23,504 bases of DNA from Vitreoscilla sp. (GTDB taxonomy: Bacteria; Pseudomonadota; Gammaproteobacteria; Burkholderiales; Neisseriaceae), in contig JASLFS010000067.1 in assembly GCA_030150505.1 (NCBI GenBank), positions 1-23,504 of the forward strand, in the 5' to 3' direction. The notes beneath the pieces were generated by a model. The model did no database searches. It saw nothing but the letters and a program-made list of their open reading frames with translations, and was not told where the DNA came from. Both the position numbers and the translations under genes were made by a program. Below, piece after piece: positions 1 to 6,773 of the stretch; the first letter of the stretch is position 1, and each line of letters begins with the position of its first letter.

Positions 1-24
1 TATAGCATTCGAAAAATTAGCCAT
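1..24 (-). CDS. 5' end of an unidentified gene running off the window
   Basis: On the minus strand an ATG at 24-22 opens a frame reading MANFSNAI to the window edge. A GGGAGA Shine-Dalgarno-like sequence lies about 11 nt upstream (plus-strand 33-38), in an otherwise AT-rich leader. Eight codons are too few to name a product. The call rests only on the ribosome-binding site plus start, so it may be wrong. Confidence 0.45.
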
Positions 25-311
25 AATATTTATCTCCCAACTTAAAATAGATTTTAATTCTTAAAATATTACTTAAAAACATATAATACAAATACTTTAT
101 ATATGCATTAATAATATTGCAGTTTCATAAAAATAACAACAACTACAAAAAAGAATGGGATAAAAACAAGAATCATGCAGAAAACATCGATACAACTTAA
201 TAAAATTAACCACTCAAGTGCACAACTAAACTCATGAATACAACTGCACTTCTTAATGATACTTTCTTAAAACCAATACTGAACGAATAAAGACTCATGA
301 CTTGTTAAGCA
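25..311. other. AT-rich intergenic stretch with no recognised feature
   Basis: This stretch lies between the putative partial gene at the left edge and the tRNA-Ser terminator. It is very AT-rich and carries many stop codons in all frames. I found no convincing ORF, hairpin or repeat. It presumably holds the promoter for the minus-strand gene at 1-24, but I could not pick one sequence with confidence. Confidence 0.5.
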
Positions 312-320
312 GCAATAAAA

Positions 321-347
321 AAAGCCCCATTAAAAAAATGGGGCTTT
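321..347 (-). terminator. Rho-independent terminator of tRNA-Ser
   Basis: A perfect 10-bp stem (321-330 with 338-347, AAAGCCCCAT/ATGGGGCTTT) has a 7-nt loop. On the minus strand it is followed by a run of T (plus-strand A run 317-320 and beyond). It lies just 3' of the tRNA gene, so it most likely ends that transcript. Confidence 0.85.
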
Positions 348-355
348 AAGAAATA

Positions 356-446
356 TGGCGGAAGCGGTGAGATTCGAACTCACGGAGGGCTATTAACCCT
401 CGACGGTTTTCAAGACCGTTGCATTCAACCGCTCTGCCACGCTTCC
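356..446 (-). tRNA. tRNA-Ser, anticodon UGA
   Basis: The 91-nt minus-strand gene starts GGAAGCG at 446 and ends CGCTTCC-G-CCA at 356, so the acceptor stem is perfect and the CCA is encoded. The anticodon stem-loop ACGGT-CTTGAAA-ACCGT gives anticodon TGA. A long variable arm with a stem around the plus-strand ggctattaaccctc segment marks it as a class II serine tRNA. The T-arm contains GTTCGAATC. It reads UCN codons, mainly UCA. It stands alone between its own promoter and terminator. Confidence 0.97.
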
Positions 447-462
447 TATCTTGAGGGATAGT

Positions 463-491
463 ATCCTATAGCTTTTTTAGCTTAATGGCAA
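463..491 (-). promoter_or_regulatory. Probable sigma70 promoter of tRNA-Ser
   Basis: On the minus strand TTGCCA (plus 486-491) and TAGGAT (plus 463-468) are separated by 17 nt. This would start transcription about 10 nt before the mature tRNA 5' end. The -35 is good and the -10 only fair; the position relative to the tRNA is the main support. Confidence 0.5.
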
Positions 492-576
492 GTGTTTTGT
501 AAACAAATCCCTATTAAGCTTTATTTAATTCGTTCTTACACCTTGATATTTAATAATTGTAATCAATAAATCAAGA

Positions 577-1047
577 CTATCGTCTACGCCCACCAAATCC
601 TTTTCGACCTGAGCGTTTTTGTGAACCATTAAAGTATTGGTTTTTTTTAGGTTGAACTTGACGATATTTTTGATTAGAAGTACTTTTATCATCATCTCTG
701 AAGCGTAATTGACTACTGTCATATGATTTTTGTTGGCTATTATTTCCAGCAGATTGCTTATTCGTATTTAGTTGATTCTTTTTAACGCTATCTTGAGGGT
801 TTAAGTTACCTCGACCGTTACGACCAGTCAGCCCACCGAGCACCTGTCCAGCCAAAGCTCCCATTAAAAAACTACTACCACTAAAACCATTAGATGCCCC
901 ATCTTGAGCATGTCCATAGACAATCTCCCCGCTAGCCGTTTCTCCTATTGGCACTAATTCGGCATTTTCTTGTTGATTAGGCTTACAGGCAGCCAAAGCA
1001 AAAACGCTTATGCAAACAAAAGTTCCAACAATTCGCTTAACTAACAT
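577..1047 (-). CDS. Small secreted lipoprotein of unknown function
   Basis: The 156-residue product begins with a lipoprotein signal: MLVKR, a hydrophobic stretch, then the lipobox L18-A19-A20-C21. Cys21 is therefore the predicted lipidation site. Residue +2 is Lys rather than Asp, which favours outer-membrane sorting if Lol rules apply. After a Gly/Ala-rich short segment (about residues 52-80, GSSFLMGALAGQVLGGLTGR) the chain is low-complexity, rich in Asn, Gln, Ser and Lys. It ends in a strongly basic Gly/Arg tail (KRSGRKGFGGRRR). The start is supported by GGAAGGA about 10 nt upstream. I do not recognise the family with certainty; the Gly-rich C-terminus is loosely reminiscent of YgiB/DUF1190-type lipoproteins. 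It is monocistronic. Confidence 0.8.
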   Translation of the reverse strand: MLVKRIVGTFVCISVFALAACKPNQQENAELVPIGETASGEIVYGHAQDGASNGFSGSSFLMGALAGQVLGGLTGRNGRGNLNPQDSVKKNQLNTNKQSAGNNSQQKSYDSSQLRFRDDDKSTSNQKYRQVQPKKNQYFNGSQKRSGRKGFGGRRR

Positions 1048-1185
1048 TTAGTGACAATCCTTCCATAGACATACTTAATATTACTTTATAATGATTCTTT
1101 TAAATGAGGACATCTGCGTTATATTCAAGACATCATAATTAAGAATTACAATACGTAATACTTAAACCAAAAATCTAAGCAAATA

Positions 1186-1194
1186 TGCTATTCT
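1186..1194 (+). promoter_or_regulatory. Possible extended -10 promoter for the MaoC-like gene
   Basis: TGCTATTCT at 1186-1194 matches the extended -10 form TGnTATNNT and lies 40 nt upstream of the TTG start. No good -35 hexamer is seen, as is common for extended -10 promoters. Confidence 0.35.
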
Positions 1195-1222
1195 TAATTA
1201 TACAGTCTAACAATACTTACGT

Positions 1223-1237
1223 AAGGAGAATCCATTG
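1223..1237 (+). promoter_or_regulatory. Strong ribosome-binding site that decides a TTG start
   Basis: AAGGAG at 1223-1228 is followed 6 nt later by TTG at 1235-1237. No ATG lies within usable distance, so this site sets the unusual start of the MaoC-like gene. Confidence 0.75.
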
Positions 1238-1666
1238 GATACATTGCACGGTTATTATTTAGAAGATTTAAGTGTCAATATGAGTGCTTCCCATGCAAAA
1301 ACCATCACGGAAGCTGATGTGATTTTGTTTGCAGGCATTTCTGGAGACAACAATCCTGTACATATTAATGCCGAGTATGCAGCTACAACCATGTTCAAAG
1401 AAAGAATTGTTCATGGGATGTTTAATGCTGCTTTAATATCAACAGTGATCGGCATGAAACTACCTGGACCAGGAGCCATCTATCTGGATCAACAAATTAG
1501 CTTTAAAGCTCCTGTCCATATTGGTGATACAGTAACAGCTATTGTAACAGTAAAAGAAATTAACACTGAGCGCCGCAGAGTAACATTAGAAACCATCTGT
1601 AAAATCAAAGATAAAACAGTAACCATTGGCACAGCGACTGTCATGGTTGATAGAAAACCACAATAA
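1235..1666 (+). CDS. MaoC-like (R)-specific enoyl-CoA hydratase, PhaJ type
   Basis: This 143-residue single hot-dog-fold protein is of the MaoC/hydratase-2 family. The active-site segment is FAGISGDNNPVH, giving Asp38 and His43, the spacing of the catalytic Asp/His pair in PhaJ-type hydratases; HGMF follows at about 60-63. Family members hydrate trans-2-enoyl-CoA to (R)-3-hydroxyacyl-CoA in the cytoplasm, for polyhydroxyalkanoate or fatty-acid metabolism. No PHA synthase is in the window, so the pathway is not fixed. The start is TTG at 1235: AAGGAG (1223-1228) sits 6 nt before it, and the first ATG (codon 16) has no such site and would trim the N-terminal strand. A terminator follows at 1691-1721. 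Confidence 0.88.
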   Translation: MDTLHGYYLEDLSVNMSASHAKTITEADVILFAGISGDNNPVHINAEYAATTMFKERIVHGMFNAALISTVIGMKLPGPGAIYLDQQISFKAPVHIGDTVTAIVTVKEINTERRRVTLETICKIKDKTVTIGTATVMVDRKPQ

Positions 1667-1690
1667 ATAACAATCAATTCAAATGAATAA

Positions 1691-1721
1691 TAAAAGCCAG
1701 TTTTTTACAAACTGGCTTTTA
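1691..1721 (+). terminator. Intrinsic terminator after the MaoC-like gene
   Basis: A perfect 13-bp stem (1691-1703 with 1709-1721) encloses a 5-nt loop TTTAC; the core is AAAAGCCAG/CTGGCTTTT. The stem's 3' arm ends in TTTTA and ATT follows, so it can act on the plus strand. On the minus strand it also ends in TTTTA, but no gene needs it there. It lies inside the longest possible version of the next ORF (from 1683), which argues that translation really begins later, at 1743. Confidence 0.8.
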
Positions 1722-1742
1722 TTCCTCAAACAACACATCACT

Positions 1743-3494
1743 ATGCAAAAAACAAAATACAACCATTTCACTATTGATTCGCTTTATCTCATATTACTTA
1801 TTATGTCATTTAACCTTGCTCATTCTTACTTATACAGCAATGTTAATATAATCTATGATACCCCTAGTACTTTAGCATTTCTTTGGAAAGCTACGCCTGT
1901 TTTAAGCCTATACTGCCTATTAAGAATAGTGCGGCTTAACTCTTTAACTTCATTTCTACTTACCAATATAGTTCTATTTATCATTCGACAAATTAATCTA
2001 AAGAAACTGGCAACATTAGACATCCCTATTTCTTTTTCTGACTTCGTTGAATATAAAAATTTTTCTATTGCATATCACTACATAAGTACCAAAGAAATTT
2101 TCATATTTTCTGCATTATTCATAATAACTATTTTATGTTATAGATTAGGTAGAAAACTTCATTTACGTCTAGGTAAACAGAATTACAAACATAACTCTTA
2201 TCTATTCACTCTTTTTATTTTTTTTATAGTATTTGCCTTATCACCGCAAATTAATCAGAACTTTCCAGACACTCCTATCACAGATACGCTGCAAGATTAT
2301 CAAAATACTTTAGACATTAATTATACTAATTGGAACTGGTCACGAAATATAGCAAATAATGGCTTGCCATATCACCTTGTTCAAACAAGCCTCAGAAAAA
2401 CAATACCAAATAGCACAAACCAAGAAGAACAATATTTTAAGCAAAAAGAAAAGAACTTCAACAATACTCCAAGCCCAGGATTACCTCAGAATATCATTCT
2501 AATATTATGCGAATCTTGCTGGTATAACAATGATATATATAAACAATACTTCGACCCTATTATTAATAATGGCTTCAAAGAAATTCGCGGAATATCCCCT
2601 GTATACGGAGGAGGTACAGCTAATTCAGAATTTGAAATTCTAACCGGCCTACCAGCATCTTCAAATTACTTATTTGGTATTGTATATCAAGAATATGCTC
2701 TTTCGCTTAAAGATAAAAGCTTAACTTTACCTCACTATTTACAAAAAATAGGCTATAAAAATTATGCTGCTCATAATAATACACAGCATTTTTTCCACCG
2801 CGATAAGGTCTATAAGAAATTTGGTTTTCTTCAATATGATGGTCTTGAGGCTATGGGAGAATTGCCACCAGAAATAGAGGCAAGTCGTGATATATCACAG
2901 TCACAGAATGATGATTGGTTACTATATGATCAAGCAATCAAATACTTAGAAGTAAACAAAGAAAATAAAAATTTCTTACATCTATTAACTATGGCAACGC
3001 ATGGACCCTATGTTGAACATCAAGGATACGAAGTACAGTTAAAAGAGGCTACTAATAGACTGTCTACTTTCATTAAAAATATAGAAACAATTGACCCAAA
3101 TGCATTAATTATTATTTATGGTGATCACAAACCATCTCTCACTAAATTCTTTTATGATAATGGTGTTTTTCCTAAATCCCTATTTTCGAAACCAGACCAA
3201 GACAATCAGGATTTAACCCTGCTGAATAATCCAGATAATCAAAAAATTCTAGGAGATGTACCCATACTAGTAAAATACCCTAATGCTCATCTTGATGAAT
3301 TTACAAAGGCAATGAACAATAAACCATTTTTCTGCTTTCCAAGCATTTTAGATTCAACCATTCTTAAGATGAATATGCCAATTACTCAATACTCATCAGA
3401 GTATTGCAAAAATCTAACGCCGGATTTTAACTACACCAATAGTGTAGATTACTATTCTGAATACATGTTTTCCATGTTGCTGTTTAAAGAATAG
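1743..3494 (+). CDS. LtaS/OpgB-type membrane sulfatase-fold transferase
   Basis: From ATG 1743 the product has 583 residues. About five membrane helices fill the first 170 residues, followed by a periplasmic sulfatase-fold domain (COG1368, LtaS/MdoB-like). The metal and catalytic residues of LtaS have counterparts: Glu257 in LCES, nucleophile Thr292 in GGGTANSEFEILTGLP, His420 in THGPY, and Asp461-His462 in YGDHKPS. Relatives move phosphoglycerol or phosphoethanolamine from phospholipid onto glucans, teichoic acid or surface glycans; the acceptor here is unknown. The frame is open back to ATG 1683, but those extra 20 codons lie over a terminator hairpin and neither start has a clear Shine-Dalgarno. 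GC is roughly 32 percent by sampled lines, below gyrA at about 37 percent, so transfer is possible. It ends at a terminator shared with the convergent TetR gene. Confidence 0.88.
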   Translation: MQKTKYNHFTIDSLYLILLIMSFNLAHSYLYSNVNIIYDTPSTLAFLWKATPVLSLYCLLRIVRLNSLTSFLLTNIVLFIIRQINLKKLATLDIPISFSDFVEYKNFSIAYHYISTKEIFIFSALFIITILCYRLGRKLHLRLGKQNYKHNSYLFTLFIFFIVFALSPQINQNFPDTPITDTLQDYQNTLDINYTNWNWSRNIANNGLPYHLVQTSLRKTIPNSTNQEEQYFKQKEKNFNNTPSPGLPQNIILILCESCWYNNDIYKQYFDPIINNGFKEIRGISPVYGGGTANSEFEILTGLPASSNYLFGIVYQEYALSLKDKSLTLPHYLQKIGYKNYAAHNNTQHFFHRDKVYKKFGFLQYDGLEAMGELPPEIEASRDISQSQNDDWLLYDQAIKYLEVNKENKNFLHLLTMATHGPYVEHQGYEVQLKEATNRLSTFIKNIETIDPNALIIIYGDHKPSLTKFFYDNGVFPKSLFSKPDQDNQDLTLLNNPDNQKILGDVPILVKYPNAHLDEFTKAMNNKPFFCFPSILDSTILKMNMPITQYSSEYCKNLTPDFNYTNSVDYYSEYMFSMLLFKE

Positions 3495-3505
3495 TACTAT
3501 ACTCA

Positions 3506-3547
3506 AAACAAAACCATCTAATATTTAAACATTAGATGGTTTTGTTT
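3506..3547. terminator. Bidirectional intrinsic terminator
   Basis: A perfect 17-bp stem (3506-3522 with 3531-3547) has an 8-nt loop. T-rich ends flank it on both strands. It sits between the stop codon of the LtaS-like gene (3494) and the end of the convergent TetR gene (3556), so it serves both. Confidence 0.88.
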
Positions 3548-3555
3548 AATCAATA

Positions 3556-4206
3556 CTATGCTTCCATACTGGCGATTTTATCAGTTAAATTCTGATAAAC
3601 CACTTCAAATGGCGGTAATTGCTCTTCGATAATATAAGGCTTAAGTAAGCCCAAAACTTGTCTAATACCACGCATTTTTGAATGATCTGGCAATTGTTTA
3701 TTATGTAAAGAACCATCAAATACGAACCAATATCGGCTAATTAACCATATATTCAATGTCAGACTATCAATGGTCTCATCAGACATAACAAAAACACCCG
3801 ATTCAACAAGATTTTTAAAATGCTTAAAAATTAATGGTGAAACATGCGTCCATGTGAAATTTTGGTGCTCGCCAGATAGCTCAGCATTTCGTGATAATAA
3901 AGTATTCACATCTGCAAAGAAAAAACGATATCGCCACATGGTATCAAATATATCAACCATGAAATGGATCATATCCTCACTACTTAATGGCGTTTTTCCA
4001 TTGGTTAGCAGCTGGAGCATATCATCACGATACCGCTTAAATAGCTGCATAATAATTTCGTTTTTATTGCGAAAATGATAATACAGATTTCCAGGGCTAA
4101 TTCCTAAGTAAGCAGCGATGTGATTTGTACTAACGTTTCTCTCACCATCTCGATTAAATAAATCTAAACTAGCATCAACGATTTTGTCATATGTGCTTTG
4201 TTTCAT
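3556..4206 (-). CDS. TetR/AcrR-family transcriptional regulator
   Basis: The 216-residue protein has a typical TetR N-terminal DNA-binding domain in residues 1-56. The helix-turn-helix is VSTNHIAAYLGISPGNLYYHF (about 25-45), followed by the KNEI turn. The remaining roughly 160 residues are a helical ligand-binding and dimerisation domain rich in Trp and Phe (WRYRFFFAD, NIWLISRYWFVFDG), as expected for a hydrophobic ligand. AAGGAC lies about 8 nt before ATG 4206. It precedes murB on the transcript map but lies downstream of it, 46 nt after the murB stop, so it may share the norM-murB transcript. Its target cannot be read from the sequence; the nearby MATE pump is a reasonable candidate. Confidence 0.9.
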   Translation of the reverse strand: MKQSTYDKIVDASLDLFNRDGERNVSTNHIAAYLGISPGNLYYHFRNKNEIIMQLFKRYRDDMLQLLTNGKTPLSSEDMIHFMVDIFDTMWRYRFFFADVNTLLSRNAELSGEHQNFTWTHVSPLIFKHFKNLVESGVFVMSDETIDSLTLNIWLISRYWFVFDGSLHNKQLPDHSKMRGIRQVLGLLKPYIIEEQLPPFEVVYQNLTDKIASMEA

Positions 4207-4252
4207 ATTTTATTGTCCTTTATTATTATTGATATATTCTATGAGTATATTA

Positions 4253-5290
4253 TTAGAATTCCGGAATAAAACTTGGCTCGGGATGTAAAAAAATGCCAAA
4301 CTTCTCTTCAACTGTTTTTTGGATATGATGACATAAATCCAAAACATCCTGAGCAGTGGCTTGGCTTTTATTGACCAAAACCAAAGCCTGAGAAACATGA
4401 ACCGCAGCTTGACCAACTTGGTAACCTTTTAAACCAGCCTTATCAATCAACCAGCCAGCAGCCAGTTTTTCTTTTTTATCACCATATGGATAATGTGGCA
4501 AATCCGGATATTCCTCTAATAAAACTTTCGAAAATTCCTTATCTACAATGGGATTGTGAAAAAAACTTCCAGCATTCCCTAATACTTTCGGATCAGGTAA
4601 CTTCTGCTGTCGCAGACTGATTACCGCTTGAGCAATTATTCTAGCACTTAACAATTCATTTTTTAGTAATGGATTGATTATTTTTTGTAAATCTCCATAC
4701 CCTATATTTGCTTTTAATACTTTACTCAACCTAAACCGAACGGTTGTAATAACATACAGCCCTTTGCATTCTTGCTTAAAAATACTATTACGATAAGCAA
4801 ATTGACATTCTTCATTGCTAAATCTTTTATACTCACCGGTTTTAGTATTGATGCACAAAACACTGTCAATAACATCCTTTACTTCTACACCATACGCACC
4901 AATATTCTGCACTGGAGCAGCACCAACGGTACCAGGTATTAAGCTAAGATTTTCAATACCATACCAATTTTTATCAATGGCATATTGCACCCAATCATGC
5001 CACACTTCGCCAGCCTCAACATCCACTAAAATATCACTGTCATTCTCTCGAACAACTTCAATTCCTTTTAGAGCAATCTTAGCAACTACCCCAGGAACAT
5101 CTGCCTGAAAAATAATATTACTACCACCACCCAACCACAAAACGGGGCCTTTTTGGTAAATAGTATCATTTAATAAGTTTAGAATATCTTGCTGAGTCAA
5201 TAAAGTAACGAAGCTCTCTGCCTTAGCATCTAAACCAAAGGTATTGTATTCTTTTAAAGAAATATTTTTCTCTAACATAACTGAAGACAT
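4253..5290 (-). CDS. murB: UDP-N-acetylenolpyruvoylglucosamine reductase MurB
   Basis: MurB reduces UDP-GlcNAc-enolpyruvate to UDP-MurNAc with NADPH and FAD, the second committed step of cytoplasmic peptidoglycan precursor synthesis. The 345-residue length fits the type I (E. coli-like) enzyme. Visible signatures are the FAD-binding GGGSN (54-58), IPGTVGAAPVQNIGAYGVE (118-136), Tyr166-Arg167 in FAYRNSIF, the proton-donor Ser242 in GNAGSFFHNP, and Glu338 in HPEPSFI. The ATG at 5290 follows the norM stop TAA with no gap (TAAATG), so translation is probably coupled; GGAAGAAAGG inside the end of norM can serve as ribosome-binding site. A second in-frame ATG lies at codon 5. Confidence 0.97.
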   Translation of the reverse strand: MSSVMLEKNISLKEYNTFGLDAKAESFVTLLTQQDILNLLNDTIYQKGPVLWLGGGSNIIFQADVPGVVAKIALKGIEVVRENDSDILVDVEAGEVWHDWVQYAIDKNWYGIENLSLIPGTVGAAPVQNIGAYGVEVKDVIDSVLCINTKTGEYKRFSNEECQFAYRNSIFKQECKGLYVITTVRFRLSKVLKANIGYGDLQKIINPLLKNELLSARIIAQAVISLRQQKLPDPKVLGNAGSFFHNPIVDKEFSKVLLEEYPDLPHYPYGDKKEKLAAGWLIDKAGLKGYQVGQAAVHVSQALVLVNKSQATAQDVLDLCHHIQKTVEEKFGIFLHPEPSFIPEF

Positions 5291-6673
5291 TTAAACAAGA
5301 GCCTTTCTTCCTTTTAAGGCTAACAAACTACTGCGATGCAAATACCAAACTAAAGCAATAGCAGCACAACTTAATGATACGATTAAAGAAATCCAAAAAC
5401 CGTAGATACCCATATTAAAATAAAATGCAAGTAACATTCCTAAAAACAGTCCAAAGCCCCAAAATGCAATCGCATGAATCAGCATTGGGATTTTCGTGAT
5501 TTTATATCCTCTCAGTGCGCCAGATGCAATTGTTTGTATAGAATCCGGAACTTGGAATAATGCATTAAAAATCAACAAATAGCCGCCAATTAAAAACACT
5601 TCTTCGTTATCTGTATATAACGACAATAATTCATGTCGAAAAGTGAATGTTAATAAGCAAGTTAATATGGCCATACAGGCGCCAAGCACCAAGCCAACTC
5701 CTGAAATATACCGGGCACGAACTTTCTCATTCATACCCATAGCATGACCCACGCAAACACTCAATGCAGCCCCAAGTGACTGCGGAACCATATAAATAAC
5801 CCCAGAGATATTAATAACCACTTGCTGACTAGCAACAAATACTTCTCCTAAATTAGCAATTAATAAAGCAATAAAGCTAAATAAGCTAACCTCCAAGAAG
5901 AAAGAAAAACCAATAGGAATGCCTAAAGACAATATCTGTTTACATGCCTGCCAATTGGGCCAAGAAAATTGATTGGTTAAGCCAAATGGTTGAAAATACT
6001 TATTTTTAATAATATAAAACCCGAGTGCGGCAGCATAAAATACAAAGACTATTGCCGTTGCCAATCCACAACCAGCACCACCTAATGCAGGCATGCCAAA
6101 TAATCCATGAATAAAAATATAATTCAATGGAATATTTAACAACAACCCCAAAACGCTGACCCACATAATCGGTTTTGGTCTATTTAAGCTAGAAGCATAT
6201 GCATGTAAAGCACGATGAATCAGCGCTGCGGGCAATCCAAGAGAAACAAAAATCAAATACAAAGCTGCAGTATCTTTTACATATTCTTTTAGTTCTAAAT
6301 AGGACTTTAAAGGACCAATCATCGCCCACATAATGCACATGCCTAATATTCCAAGGATTAAACCCATCCATAACCCTTGTCGGCCAGCCTCACCAATTTC
6401 TTTATTTTTCCCGGCACCATACATATGAGAAAAAATGGGGTTTAATGCAGTCAAAACACCCATTAATGTTACATAGAAAGTAATAAAAATACTGGATCCC
6501 AATGCCACAGCAGCCAAATCATCTGTGCTGTAATGACCAGCCATCATGGTATCAACAACACCTGTGCCCACCTGAGCAATTTGTGCAATTAACATTGGCA
6601 ATGCTAGTCGCGTAATTTTATTTGTTTCTTTAAAAAAGCTACCCCATGAGTAACGTGTTAAATCAAAAACCAC
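5291..6673 (-). CDS. norM: NorM-type MATE multidrug/cation antiporter
   Basis: The 460-residue polytopic protein has the twelve hydrophobic segments of MATE exporters in two related halves. The N-terminal half has ALPMLIAQIAQVGTGVVDTMMAG (about 29-46) and the C-terminal half VPQSLGAALSVCVGHAMG, both typical of NorM. Family members expel cationic drugs and dyes across the inner membrane using Na+ or H+. The predicted start is GTG at 6673, with AGAGG upstream; no ATG lies nearer the first helix than codon 27. It follows the terminator of the acyl-CoA synthetase gene, so its promoter should lie in 6674-6711 or read-through is used. Its stop abuts murB. Confidence 0.93.
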   Translation of the reverse strand: MVFDLTRYSWGSFFKETNKITRLALPMLIAQIAQVGTGVVDTMMAGHYSTDDLAAVALGSSIFITFYVTLMGVLTALNPIFSHMYGAGKNKEIGEAGRQGLWMGLILGILGMCIMWAMIGPLKSYLELKEYVKDTAALYLIFVSLGLPAALIHRALHAYASSLNRPKPIMWVSVLGLLLNIPLNYIFIHGLFGMPALGGAGCGLATAIVFVFYAAALGFYIIKNKYFQPFGLTNQFSWPNWQACKQILSLGIPIGFSFFLEVSLFSFIALLIANLGEVFVASQQVVINISGVIYMVPQSLGAALSVCVGHAMGMNEKVRARYISGVGLVLGACMAILTCLLTFTFRHELLSLYTDNEEVFLIGGYLLIFNALFQVPDSIQTIASGALRGYKITKIPMLIHAIAFWGFGLFLGMLLAFYFNMGIYGFWISLIVSLSCAAIALVWYLHRSSLLALKGRKALV

Positions 6674-6711
6674 ACTCCACCTCTGTCTACCTATTATTTA
6701 GGCAATAAAAA

Positions 6712-6733
6712 AACGGGTTGCTAAGAACCCGTT
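6712..6733 (-). terminator. Intrinsic terminator of the AlkK-like gene
   Basis: An 8-bp stem AACGGGTT/AACCCGTT (6712-6719 with 6726-6733) has a 6-nt loop. On the minus strand it is followed by a T run (plus-strand A7 just before the stem). It lies 40 nt after the stop of the minus-strand synthetase gene. Confidence 0.8.
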
Positions 6734-6773
6734 ACTATAACAAATTTTAATCAATTTCGTCATGCTGTTCAGT

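Noticed and set aside
1683..1742. Longer LtaS-like start at ATG 1683
   Set aside because: The 20 extra codons are encoded by a perfect terminator hairpin and there is no Shine-Dalgarno. Kept only as an alternative.
3770..4078. 102-codon plus-strand ORF across the TetR gene
   Set aside because: It lies antisense to a clear TetR regulator and has no promoter, ribosome-binding site or family features.
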